23,000 bases of DNA from J084 sp964471405 (GCA_964471405.1 CAYYGH010000046.1:1-23000), one strand, 5' to 3'. Shown: positions 1 through 7,372, counted from the first letter of the stretch. Program-made: numbers and translations. Notes: a model not told the origin generated them from the letters alone.

Positions 1-128
1 GGCATGGAGATGCCCGCGCCGCACAGAAAGACCAGCCGCCCTTCCTGCTGCGCGTCCAGCAGGCCTGCCGGCAGATGGGCCGTGCCGGGTTCGAGCTGGA
101 TCAGCGTTTCCTGCGAATCGGCGTCCAT
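1..128 (-). CDS. SIR2-like domain protein, N-terminus only (cut by window edge)
   Basis: Only the first 42 residues are inside the window, reading leftwards from an ATG at 126-128. Residues 31-42 (RLVFLCGAGISM) match the start of the SIR2/SIR2-like Rossmann fold, where the GAG-x-S loop binds NAD. The roughly 30 hydrophilic residues before it leave no room for another N-terminal domain. SIR2-like proteins include deacylases and, in many bacterial defence systems, NAD-hydrolysing effectors. Which type this is depends on sequence beyond the edge. It lies on the same strand as the acyl-CoA dehydrogenase, 81 bases beyond that gene's stop codon. The domain call rests on one short motif and the function is unknown. 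Confidence 0.6.
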   Translation of the reverse strand, partial: MDADSQETLIQLEPGTAHLPAGLLDAQQEGRLVFLCGAGISM

Positions 129-209
129 CGCTTGTGCCCCGCGCTCATGCGCGAGGCATGGTAGCAATTCGCGCCCGTGCCGGCAAGAAAGCCTCGCCGT
201 TTACGCCGC

Positions 210-1373
210 TTACGCCGTCTCTTCGAAGAGCTCGCGGCCGATGAGCATGCGGCGGATCTCGGAGGTGCCGGCGCCGATCTCGTAGAGCTTGGCGTCGCGC
301 AGCAGCCGGCCGGTCGGGTACTCGTTGATGTAGCCGTTGCCGCCGAGCGCCTGGATCGCCTGCAGCGCCATCTGCGTTGCGCGTTCGGCCGCGAACAGGA
401 TGCAGGCGGCCGCATCCTTTCTCGTCTGCTCGCCGCGGTCGCAGGCGGCCGCCACCGCATAGACGAAGGCGCGCGCGGCCGACCAGTCGGTGTACATGTC
501 CGCGATCTTGCCCTGCATCAGCTCGAAGGTGCCGATCGGCTGGCCGAACTGCTCGCGCTCATGGACATAGGGCAGCACGACGTCGAGACAGGCGGCCATG
601 ATGCCCAAGGGGCCGCCTGCCAGCACGACGCGCTCATAGTCCAGCCCGCTCATCAGCACGCGCACGCCGCGGTTTTCCTCACCCAGCAGGTTCTCCGCCG
701 GTACGAAGCAGTTCTCGAAGACGAGCTCGGAGGTGTTGGAGCCGCGCATGCCGAGCTTGTCGAGCTTCTGGGCCGGGCGAAATCCTTCGAAGCCCTTCTC
801 GATGATGAAAGCGGAGATCCCGCGCGGGCCGGCGTCGGGATCCGTCTTGGCATAGACCACCAGCACGTCGGCGTCCGGGCCGTTGGTGATCCACATCTTG
901 CTGCCGTTGAGGATGTAGCCGTCGTTGCGTTTCTCGGCACGCAGCTTCATCGAGACGACGTCCGAGCCCGCCCCCGGCTCCGACATCGCGAGCGCGCCCA
1001 CATGCTCGCCGGAGATCAGCTTCGGCAGATACCGGCGCTTCTGCTCCTCCGTGCCGTTCAGGCGGATCTGGTTGACGCACAGATTGGAATGCGCGCCGTA
1101 TGACAGGCCGACGGAGGCCGAGGCGCGGCTGATCTCCTCCATGACGATGGTATGCGCGAGATAGCCCATGCCGGCGCCGCCGTATTCCTCCTCCACCGTG
1201 ATGCCGAGCAGGCCGAGCGCGCCCATCTCGGGCCACAGATCGCGGGGGAATTCGTTCGTGCGGTCGATCTCGGCCGCGCGCGGGGCGATTTTCTCCTGCG
1301 CGAAGCGGTGGGCGGTCTCGCGCAGCATGCGGATCTCCTCCGGCAGGTCGAACTTCAGTTCCGGCAAAGACAT
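210..1373 (-). CDS. ivd: Isovaleryl-CoA dehydrogenase (leucine degradation)
   Basis: FAD flavoprotein that oxidises isovaleryl-CoA to 3-methylcrotonyl-CoA in leucine catabolism, passing electrons to electron-transfer flavoprotein. The 387-residue length fits a full-length acyl-CoA dehydrogenase. Visible motifs are the FAD/substrate signature ALAMSEPGAGSD (127-138), the WITNG strand (161-165) and GLDYERVVLAGGP, where E247 sits at the helix-G catalytic glutamate typical of isovaleryl-CoA dehydrogenases. Near the C-terminus, YEIGAGTSEIRR (from 364) has glycine where other family members carry their catalytic glutamate, which supports the isovaleryl assignment. I chose the ATG at 1373 because GGAG lies 8 bases upstream; an in-frame ATG further upstream would add 24 residues that do not resemble the family. 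No other leucine-degradation (liu) gene is visible nearby. Confidence 0.9.
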   Translation of the reverse strand: MSLPELKFDLPEEIRMLRETAHRFAQEKIAPRAAEIDRTNEFPRDLWPEMGALGLLGITVEEEYGGAGMGYLAHTIVMEEISRASASVGLSYGAHSNLCVNQIRLNGTEEQKRRYLPKLISGEHVGALAMSEPGAGSDVVSMKLRAEKRNDGYILNGSKMWITNGPDADVLVVYAKTDPDAGPRGISAFIIEKGFEGFRPAQKLDKLGMRGSNTSELVFENCFVPAENLLGEENRGVRVLMSGLDYERVVLAGGPLGIMAACLDVVLPYVHEREQFGQPIGTFELMQGKIADMYTDWSAARAFVYAVAAACDRGEQTRKDAAACILFAAERATQMALQAIQALGGNGYINEYPTGRLLRDAKLYEIGAGTSEIRRMLIGRELFEETA

Positions 1374-1637
1374 CAGATCGGCTCCCTCAATGATCCCGTC
1401 GCTTTCCTGATGGGGCGGGCAGGGCCCGTCATTCAGGCCCATCATGCGTGCGGCCCTATCTGACGCAAGCCGGCCGGCCGGTCAATCGTCAGGGCAAGGG
1501 CCGGAGAAAGGCAAACCGGGAAAGAGGGCATCCCCCCGGTCCCACCGGAAGAAGGAAGATACCCAAAGTGGAGGGAGCAGGGCTGCTTGTCTGTCATGCC
1601 TTCTCGCCGCAGGAAGCGGCCTGCAGCAAAGGGCGGC

Positions 1638-2411
1638 TTAGGCCGCGGCGGCGATATCGGCCCGCTGGCGCAGCGCATCGAGATCGCGGATGCGCAGCCG
1701 CCCCTGCCCGCGGGACTCCACGATTCCCTCCTTGCGCAGACGCGAGACGATGCGGCTGACCGTCTCGAGGGTCAGGCCCAGATAGTCCGCCATGTCCGCG
1801 CGCGTCATGGCAAGCCGGAGCTCCTTGGCGGGATCAAGGCAGCAGCCCTGCCGCTGGGCCTCATAGTAGAGGAAGCTTGCCACCCGCTCCTCGGCGGTCT
1901 TGCGGCCAAGCGCGAAAATCATCTCGAGGAGATGATCGACCATGGCGGCCCCCATGCGCTGGACCTGGCGGGCGACCGCGGGAAACCGCTCCATCAGCTC
2001 GTCGATCGAACGGCGATCGAAGCGGCACAGTCGGGCATCGGTCAGGGCCTCGGCTGAAAACTGGTACTCGGGGGCCAGTGTCAGCCCGATGAAATCACCT
2101 TGGCCCAGAAAACCCAGGATCTGACGCCGCCCATCCATGGCAACCCGCGAGAGCATGACCTCGCCCTCGATGACATTGTAGACGTCCGTTACGGGATCGC
2201 CTTCGAGAATCAGGGTCTTGCCTTTGGACAGGGTGAAGCGGGTGGCGCGGGCCGCAAGATGTCTGAGCTCGTGATCCTCGAACCCGGAACACAGGAAGCT
2301 GTCACGCGCGGGACAGGCCAGGCACATGACCCGGCCGAACCCGGACTCTTCCGCTTCCGTGGAGCCGGAATTCTGCCCGGGCCTGCGGGAGTCGTCATCC
2401 CCATCTGTCAT
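1638..2411 (-). CDS. Fnr/FnrN-type oxygen-sensing transcription regulator (Crp/Fnr family)
   Basis: A 257-residue regulator with an N-terminal cyclic-nucleotide-binding fold and a C-terminal winged helix. The cysteines C30, C33 and C41 form C-x2-C-x7-C, the spacing of rhizobial FnrN/AadR proteins. C129, in the DARLCRFDR segment, matches the fourth ligand of the oxygen-labile 4Fe-4S cluster in Fnr. The recognition helix reads LTLETVSRIVSRL, and E216, S219 and R220 form the E-x2-S-R pattern of proteins that read TTGAT-N4-ATCAA sites. It therefore probably activates genes under low oxygen. The ATG at 2411 has an AGGAGA sequence upstream. It is transcribed towards ivd, 264 bases away. I found no perfect Fnr box in the window. 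Confidence 0.88.
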   Translation of the reverse strand: MTDGDDDSRRPGQNSGSTEAEESGFGRVMCLACPARDSFLCSGFEDHELRHLAARATRFTLSKGKTLILEGDPVTDVYNVIEGEVMLSRVAMDGRRQILGFLGQGDFIGLTLAPEYQFSAEALTDARLCRFDRRSIDELMERFPAVARQVQRMGAAMVDHLLEMIFALGRKTAEERVASFLYYEAQRQGCCLDPAKELRLAMTRADMADYLGLTLETVSRIVSRLRKEGIVESRGQGRLRIRDLDALRQRADIAAAA

Positions 2412-2562
2412 CGACGTCTCCTCTTTCCGCAGCCGGAGAGGCGGGCCGATCGGCTGGCGCCTGCAGCCGATCCCTCTCTCGCTCTCTAGCCCGCCCGGCA
2501 GACGGGTGCAAGATGTCAGAATCCGGGAAGATGGAGGGGTGAGGCGGAGGGCCCGCTTCGGC

Positions 2563-2598
2563 TTGTTCCGCAGGGCGGGAAAAGTGGTCCGGGAACAA
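2563..2598. repeat. Interrupted inverted repeat between the fnr-like gene and the YqjD-like gene
   Basis: TTGTTCC (2563-2569) and GGAACAA (2592-2598) are exact 7-base inverted arms separated by 22 bases, in the intergenic region between two divergent genes. The spacing is too wide for one simple dimer site but could suit two half-sites or a weak hairpin. The rest of the 277-base intergenic stretch shows nothing else I can support. Confidence 0.25.
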
Positions 2599-2688
2599 AG
2601 CGATGGTCGGGCCGTTTGTGGCAGCGAGAGGCGGTCTTCAGGACGTCGGCTGCCCGATGCGACCGGCAAGGACCAAGGAAAGGAACGG

Positions 2689-2973
2689 ATGATGGCGGAC
2701 AAGAGCTACGAGGCGGAAATCGCAGCCCTGCAGAAGGATCTCGGAGCACTGAGAGCCGATGTCGCGCGGCTGGTGGCAGCCTTTGGCGACGACATCGAGG
2801 CCAAGGGGGCCGAGCTGAAGGAGCAGGCGCAGCGTCGTCTCGCCGAGGCGCGCAAGCGCTCCCGGCAGGCCCTTGATCAGGTGGAAGAGGCCGTTGAGGA
2901 CAATCCGCTGACGGCCCTGGCCATTGCCGTGGGTCTGGGCTTCCTGGTCGGTGCGCTGCTGGGGCGGCGCTAG
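2689..2973 (+). CDS. DUF883 / ElaB-YqjD-like membrane-anchored protein
   Basis: A 94-residue protein whose first two thirds is a long, charged, heptad-like helix (about residues 5-68). It ends in one hydrophobic segment, TALAIAVGLGFLVGALL, followed by GRR. This is the architecture of the DUF883 family. In E. coli its members YqjD and ElaB are inner-membrane proteins that bind ribosomes in stationary phase; that role is known for those proteins and only inferred here. Two ATG codons are adjacent (2689 and 2692), behind an AAGGAAAGGA ribosome site. The next gene encodes a second small membrane protein, as in the E. coli yqjD-yqjE arrangement, so the two are probably one transcription unit. Confidence 0.8.
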   Translation: MMADKSYEAEIAALQKDLGALRADVARLVAAFGDDIEAKGAELKEQAQRRLAEARKRSRQALDQVEEAVEDNPLTALAIAVGLGFLVGALLGRR

Positions 2974-3070
2974 AGGCAGCAGCCCGCCCATCGGCAACAG
3001 GCGGCCGTAAAGGATGGTGGATTCCGGAGGCGGCCCCTTGCAGGCGGCGTCAATGGGAGGAGAGGGTGGC

Positions 3071-3532
3071 ATGGATGCCTTTCGGATGCGATTGACCGCC
3101 TGGCTGGGAGAGGCCACCAGAAGGGTCGGGCTGTTTTGTGCGGGCCTCTTCTTTCTGGCGGTTTTCTGGGTGGCCGCCTGGGGCGCGCTTGCCTGGTGGC
3201 TGAAGGGGATCTGGGCAGCCCACTGGGTATGGCTGCTGATCGCGGGTGTCCATCTGCTGCTGGGACTGCTGGTGCTGGGGCTGGCATTGCGGCGCGGGGC
3301 CTCCTCGGGGCATGCCGAACCTTCCGAGCCGGAAGCCTCTTCCCTTGTCGCCCGGGACAGCCTCGTGCAGCAGGCCCTCGCCCAGGCCTTGGATCGGCAG
3401 CCGGAGCGGGTGCTGCCGGTGCTGCTGGCGCTTGATCCCCTGCTGACGGCCGCACGCCGCCATCCCAGGAGCAGCCTGGCCGTGGCTGCGGTCGTGGGCG
3501 TCTTGCTGGGCATGCGGAACAGCCGGCAATAA
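3071..3532 (+). CDS. YqjE-like / 'phage holin family' membrane protein
   Basis: A 153-residue protein with two closely spaced N-terminal membrane helices (about residues 20-43 and 50-74, joined by a short Trp-rich loop), a polar linker, and a weaker hydrophobic stretch near the C-terminus (LAVAAVVGVLLGM). This layout and its place after a DUF883 gene match YqjE-type proteins, often annotated as phage holin family. I see no phage genes nearby, so lysis is unlikely and an envelope or stress role is more plausible. The ATG at 3071 follows GGAGGAGAGGG; in-frame upstream starts at 3014 or 3053 would add a glycine-rich tail without better support. Its sequence similarity to YqjE was not testable here. 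Confidence 0.6.
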   Translation: MDAFRMRLTAWLGEATRRVGLFCAGLFFLAVFWVAAWGALAWWLKGIWAAHWVWLLIAGVHLLLGLLVLGLALRRGASSGHAEPSEPEASSLVARDSLVQQALAQALDRQPERVLPVLLALDPLLTAARRHPRSSLAVAAVVGVLLGMRNSRQ

Positions 3533-3770
3533 GCGGGCGGCGACTGCCGGGCAAGGCAGCGCCTGTCACCGGACGCGGCTCTGCGCCCGCGGGCAGACCG
3601 CAATTTGCGAAATGACACGGGATCGGAGCGCCGCCATTGCGGGCGCGATCGCTTCCAGCAAACAGCACCGCGGTTTTTTCAAGCCCGCGGCTCTTTTCCT
3701 GGGGCAGGTGACGTGGAAGCTGCCGGGGGCGCCATGGTCGTCACATGCCCGGGCCGGACGAAGAGGGGGA

Positions 3771-3977
3771 TCAGGCGGCGGAGGCGGCGCCACCGCTCCG
3801 GTCCGCCGGGCCGCCCTCAAGGATGAACAGGCGGTCGCAGTAGGGACACTCGACCTTGCCTTCATCACCCATGTTGAGGAAGACACGGGGGTGCCCCAGC
3901 GGTCCTTCACCCCCGTCACAGACCACGACCTTGTCCTTTACCCGAATGATTTCCGGCGGTTCCGGGATCCTGTTCAC
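3771..3977 (-). CDS. CHCC-type zinc-finger protein (NDUFS6-like domain)
   Basis: A 68-residue protein dominated by the zf-CHCC domain. The pattern is C (in VVVCDGGEGPLGHP), then H in GHPRVFLN, then C-x2-C in VECPYCDRLF, giving the Cys-His-Cys-Cys zinc site. The same fold forms the C-terminal part of the mitochondrial complex I subunit NDUFS6, and free-standing copies are common in alphaproteobacteria. Whether this copy binds complex I is unknown. I chose the GTG at 3975-3977 because GAGGAG lies 7 bases upstream. An ATG at 4004 would add nine residues (MPRQARRPA) but has no ribosome site. It is divergent from the ABC ATPase gene. Confidence 0.82.
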   Translation of the reverse strand: MNRIPEPPEIIRVKDKVVVCDGGEGPLGHPRVFLNMGDEGKVECPYCDRLFILEGGPADRSGGAASAA

Positions 3978-4096
3978 GGCGGGTCTCCTCGCCTGTCTCG
4001 GCATGGCCGAATCTGGAAGCACTGGCGGATGGTTAGGCGAAAGAGCCCGGCTTTTCAAGCGGCTCCCGCAAGAGAGTGCCGGCTGCGTTCCGGCAA

Positions 4097-4125
4097 TTGA
4101 CGCTCCGCCCGGCCGGGTGTTAGCG
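4097..4125 (+). promoter_or_regulatory. Possible housekeeping promoter of the ABC ATPase-nadB unit
   Basis: TTGACG at 4097-4102 is followed 17 bases later by TTAGCG at 4120-4125, about 36 bases before the ATG at 4161. The -35 element is good and the -10 element is weak, though weak -10 elements are common in GC-rich alphaproteobacteria. This is pattern matching only. Confidence 0.35.
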
Positions 4126-4160
4126 GGACAGATCCAGCAGGGACGGAAAGGAGCCGGTTG

Positions 4161-5105
4161 ATGTCTGCGCCCGCCATTCGCGCCGAAAAGCTGGAGAAAC
4201 GATATGCCGGCGGTGTGCGGGCCTTGAAGGGCATCGACCTTGTGGTGCCGCAGGGCTCGATGTTCGGCCTGCTGGGGCCGAACGGCGCAGGCAAGTCCAC
4301 CTTCATCAACATTCTGGCCGGACTGGTGACCAAGACGGCGGGGCGCGTGGAGATCTGGGGATTCGACATCGACGAGAATCCGCGCAATGCCCGCGTGTCC
4401 ATCGGTGTCGTGCCTCAGGAGATCATCTTCGATGCCTTTTTTACGCCGCGCGAGATGCTCGACGTCCAGGCGGGTCTTTACGGCGTTCCGGCCCGGGAGC
4501 GCCGCACGGACGAACTTCTGAAGGCCGTGCATCTGTGGGACAAGCGTGATGCCTACTCCCGCACGCTTTCCGGTGGAATGAAGCGGCGGCTGCTTGTGGC
4601 CAAGGCGATGGTCCACAGTCCGCCGGTGCTGATTCTCGATGAGCCGACGGCCGGGGTCGACATCGAGCTGCGCCAGCAATTGTGGGACCTGGTGCGGGCA
4701 CTCAATCGTCAGGGGGTCACCATCGTGCTCACCACGCACTATCTCGAAGAGGCGGAGGAGCTGTGTGATACCATCGCCATCATCAATCATGGCGAGCTCA
4801 TCTGCTGCGAGCCGACGCCCCGCCTGCTGGCGCGCATCGACGAGAAGGAAATCGTGCTCGATCTCAATGAGCCGGTCTCGGCAATCCCCGAATCCTTTCG
4901 CCGCTTTCGTGTCCGCCAGCCCCGGGCCAATCGTCTGGTCATTCAGCTGTCGCGCTCGGAAGCCGATCTCAATGCCGTCATCGCGGCGATCCAGGCGGCC
5001 GGTCTGTCCATTGCCGATCTGTCCACCAGCGAGACGGACCTTGAGGACATCTTTCTCCAGCTTACCCGCGACAGTGATAAACGGGCAGGCAGAGGGGCGG
5101 GGTGA
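4161..5105 (+). CDS. ABC transporter ATP-binding protein, DrrA/NodI-like (ABC-2 exporter type)
   Basis: A 314-residue ATPase with a complete catalytic set: Walker A GPNGAGKST (39-47), Q-loop in VVPQE (about 76), signature LSGGM (136-140), Walker B VLILDEP (156-162) and H-loop H193. The tail after about residue 215 is the extra C-terminal domain seen in DrrA/CcmA-type ATPases that pair with ABC-2 permeases exporting drugs, polysaccharides or lipids. No ABC-2 permease gene is adjacent: a zinc-finger gene lies upstream on the other strand and nadB starts 13 bases downstream. The partner must be encoded elsewhere or the gene has been separated from it. The ATG at 4161 has GGAG 7 bases upstream. 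The substrate cannot be inferred. Confidence 0.85.
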   Translation: MSAPAIRAEKLEKRYAGGVRALKGIDLVVPQGSMFGLLGPNGAGKSTFINILAGLVTKTAGRVEIWGFDIDENPRNARVSIGVVPQEIIFDAFFTPREMLDVQAGLYGVPARERRTDELLKAVHLWDKRDAYSRTLSGGMKRRLLVAKAMVHSPPVLILDEPTAGVDIELRQQLWDLVRALNRQGVTIVLTTHYLEEAEELCDTIAIINHGELICCEPTPRLLARIDEKEIVLDLNEPVSAIPESFRRFRVRQPRANRLVIQLSRSEADLNAVIAAIQAAGLSIADLSTSETDLEDIFLQLTRDSDKRAGRGAG

Positions 5106-5118
5106 GCGGGAGGAATGA

Positions 5119-6777
5119 ATGACCGGTGAGCCGATCCGCACGGATGTACTGATCATCGGATCGGGGGCGGCAGGGCTGACCTGCGCGCTCAACCTGCCGG
5201 AGACGCTGGATGTCGTCATCGTCTCCAAGGGAGCCCCCGATGCCGGCGCCACGGCCTGGGCGCAGGGGGGGATCGCCGCCGTGCTTTCGGAAGGGGACAG
5301 TATTGAAGCGCATATCCGTGATACGCTCGAGGCCGGAGCAGGGCTGTGCCATGAGGATGTGGTCCGGCTGGTCGTGGAGCATGGCCCGGAGGTGATTGCG
5401 CGGCTGATCGCGCTGGGCGTGCCCTTTACCCGCATGGTGCCGGGCGAGGAGGTCTCGCCCTATCACCTCACCCGCGAGGGGGGGCATTCGCGGCGTCGGG
5501 TCATTCATGTGGAGGATGCGACGGGCCGCGCTCTTGAAGACACGCTCCTCAGGCGCATCGCGGAACGCAGGAATGTGCGGCTGCTCGACAATCTGTTTGC
5601 CGTCGACCTGATCCGTCCCCGTCATCTTCTCAAGGAAGACGGTGAGCTGACGACCTGGCCGGTACGGGAGGATCTGCCCGTTGCTCCCGGGGACGAGCGC
5701 GATCGTGTCCATGGCGCCTATTTCTATGATCGCCGGGCCGGCCATGTGATCGCCATCGCCTCCCGCGTAACCGTTCTGGCGACAGGTGGAGCAAGCCGCG
5801 TCTATCTTTACAGTTCCAATCCGGACGGAGCGACCGGTGACGGCATCGCCATGGCCTGGCGGGCGGGCGCCCGGGTGGCGAACATGGAGTTCAATCAGTT
5901 TCATCCGACCTGTCTGTATCACCCGCGCGCCAAGACATTCCTGATCTCGGAAGCCCTGCGGGGGGAAGGAGCCGTCCTGAAGCTGCCCGATGGCACGCGC
6001 TTCATGAAACGGTTCGATCCGCGCGGTGAACTCGCCCCTCGTGACATAGTGGCCCGCGCGATCGACCATGAGATGAAGCGGCTCGGCCTCGATCATGTGC
6101 TGCTGGACATTTCGCACAAGGATCCGGACTTCGTGATCAGCCATTTCCCGAATATCTACCGACGCTGTCTGGAGCTTGGACTCGACATCACCAAAGAGCC
6201 GATTCCCGTGGTGCCGGCGGCCCACTACACCTGCGGCGGAATCGTTACGGACACGGCGGCCCACACCGACCTGCCCGGCCTTTATGCGATCGGCGAATGC
6301 GCCTTCACCGGGCTTCATGGCGCAAACCGCATGGCCTCCAATTCCCTGCTGGAATGTCTGGTGTTCGGCGAGCTGGCGGCCGCGGACATTGCCGGGCGGA
6401 TCGCCGACATTCCCTCTGCCGGCATTCCCCGCCCCTGGGACGAAAGCCGGGTGACGGATTCGGATGAAGAGATCGTCGTGCGCCACAACTGGGCGGAGCT
6501 GAGGCGTTTCATGTGGGATTATGTGGGGATCGTGCGCACCGACAAGAGGCTGGAACGCGCCGCGCACCGGGCCGATCTGCTGAGTGCCGAGATCCAGGAA
6601 TATTACGGTCATTTCCGGGTGACACCGGACCTTCTGGAGCTGCGCAATCTTGTCAATGTGGCGGATCTGATCATTCGCTCGGCACGCGCACGCAAGGAGT
6701 CCCGGGGGTTGCACTATACGCTTGACTATCCGCAGACCCTGCCCGAGGCGGTCGATACCGTCCTGCGTCCGGACTGA
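5119..6777 (+). CDS. nadB: L-aspartate oxidase
   Basis: FAD enzyme that oxidises L-aspartate to iminoaspartate, the first step of de novo NAD synthesis, using oxygen or fumarate as acceptor. The 552-residue protein has the dinucleotide-binding loop GSGAAG (14-19), the WAQGGIAAV segment, FHPTCLY, RGEGAVL, APRDIVARAIDHEMKRLG, PAAHYTCGGI and the FAD-contacting GLHGANRMASNSLLE, in the order found in E. coli NadB. These include the conserved active-site histidines and arginines. The C-terminal helical domain (from about residue 445) is complete. Its start at 5119 lies 13 bases after the ABC ATPase stop with GGGAGGA just upstream, so the two are probably co-transcribed. nadA and nadC, often neighbours of nadB, are absent from the window. 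Confidence 0.95.
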   Translation: MTGEPIRTDVLIIGSGAAGLTCALNLPETLDVVIVSKGAPDAGATAWAQGGIAAVLSEGDSIEAHIRDTLEAGAGLCHEDVVRLVVEHGPEVIARLIALGVPFTRMVPGEEVSPYHLTREGGHSRRRVIHVEDATGRALEDTLLRRIAERRNVRLLDNLFAVDLIRPRHLLKEDGELTTWPVREDLPVAPGDERDRVHGAYFYDRRAGHVIAIASRVTVLATGGASRVYLYSSNPDGATGDGIAMAWRAGARVANMEFNQFHPTCLYHPRAKTFLISEALRGEGAVLKLPDGTRFMKRFDPRGELAPRDIVARAIDHEMKRLGLDHVLLDISHKDPDFVISHFPNIYRRCLELGLDITKEPIPVVPAAHYTCGGIVTDTAAHTDLPGLYAIGECAFTGLHGANRMASNSLLECLVFGELAAADIAGRIADIPSAGIPRPWDESRVTDSDEEIVVRHNWAELRRFMWDYVGIVRTDKRLERAAHRADLLSAEIQEYYGHFRVTPDLLELRNLVNVADLIIRSARARKESRGLHYTLDYPQTLPEAVDTVLRPD

Positions 6778-6797
6778 GCGGCTGCGAGTCCAAGGAA

Positions 6798-6830
6798 CAC
6801 TGCCGCCCACGCCGGGCGCAGGCGGCAGTG
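6798..6830. terminator. Strong hairpin between convergent nadB and the six-cysteine gene
   Basis: CACTGCCGCC (6798-6807) and GGCGGCAGTG (6821-6830) form a perfect 10-base stem with a 13-base loop, 20 bases after the nadB stop and between two convergent genes. No T-run follows on either strand. It could act as a bidirectional transcription barrier or protect the nadB 3' end rather than be a classical intrinsic terminator. Confidence 0.5.
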
Positions 6831-6875
6831 ATACCCGTTCTCTGTATACCGAGTTTGCAGGAAATCAGCGCAGGC

Positions 6876-7232
6876 TCAGCATTTCAGGAACGTCTTCTGG
6901 ACAACTACGTGACCCGCAATCGAGATGGTCACCTTGAATCCCGTCGGGATGCCGAAGGTGGTGCAGATGTGGATGCAGGCTTCGGCGGCCGTGCCGTTGG
7001 GAAAGGAGATCGGCAGAGGAAGACAGTAGTGCCCGATTCCCAGAGGCAGATTGAGGCAGATCTGGTTGTTCTCCACAGTCACGGAAACGCACCCGCCAAG
7101 ATAGACCAGTTCGCCCGTATCCTGCGGCACGGCGGCAGGTGTGGCCGCAAGATCCGCTTTCTCATAGGCCCGCCGGGCCGCATCCAGGGCTTCCTGAACC
7201 TTGCGTTCGTCAAAGCTGGGGGCGGTAGCCAT
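6876..7232 (-). CDS. Small six-cysteine protein of unrecognised family
   Basis: I do not recognise this 118-residue protein. Residues 1-33 form a charged amphipathic helix and there is no signal peptide. From about residue 42 the sequence becomes alternating hydrophobic and polar, as in a beta-sheet domain, with six cysteines (in GGCVSV, NQICLN, GHYCLP, EACIHIC and the final residue). The NGTAAEACIHICTTFGIPTG stretch is especially regular, and the chain ends FLKC. Paired cysteines suggest disulfides or metal binding; the absence of an export signal leaves the location open. The ATG at 7232 has GGAG 7 bases upstream, so translation is well supported. It stands alone, convergent with nadB, and is preceded by an unusually AT-rich region. 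Confidence 0.7.
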   Translation of the reverse strand: MATAPSFDERKVQEALDAARRAYEKADLAATPAAVPQDTGELVYLGGCVSVTVENNQICLNLPLGIGHYCLPLPISFPNGTAAEACIHICTTFGIPTGFKVTISIAGHVVVQKTFLKC

Positions 7233-7259
7233 TTCTCTTCTCCATTTGGTTGGTTGAAT

Positions 7260-7277
7260 GCGCGTACGATCACGCGC
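7260..7277. repeat. GC hairpin in the leader of the six-cysteine gene
   Basis: GCGCGT (7260-7265) and ACGCGC (7272-7277) are exact inverted arms around a 6-base loop, about 28 bases upstream of the start codon at 7232. It could form a hairpin in the 5' leader of that gene or serve as a protein-binding dyad. Its function is unknown. Confidence 0.3.
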
Positions 7278-7304
7278 GAATCGAGAGTGCCATTTCCAAA
7301 AGGG

Positions 7305-7372
7305 AGATGTCTACTAAAAATTTTTCAATTAATATACTTGTTATCGTGGTGATTGTATTGCCTCCGAATTAA
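7305..7372. other. AT-rich island between the six-cysteine gene and fliX
   Basis: Roughly 70 bases of mostly A and T sit inside otherwise GC-rich sequence. They include A5T5 (7316-7325) and TATATT-like elements on the minus strand. The island lies between divergent genes, so it most likely holds the promoters of one or both. I could not fix a unique -35/-10 pair for the minus-strand gene. Confidence 0.5.

Noticed and set aside
3071..3532. Prophage holin
   Set aside because: The family label is a homology artefact; no endolysin, portal, capsid or integrase gene is near, and the DUF883 neighbour fits the YqjD/YqjE pair.
1..6777. NAD-based defence system linking the SIR2-like gene and nadB
   Set aside because: The two genes are 5 kb apart on opposite strands with unrelated genes between them, so nothing in the sequence connects them.
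3771..6810. Long open frames (over 550 codons) on the minus strand opposite the ABC ATPase and nadB
   Set aside because: They are mirror frames of well-supported plus-strand genes in GC-rich DNA, have no family motifs, and run through the coding sequence of nadB.
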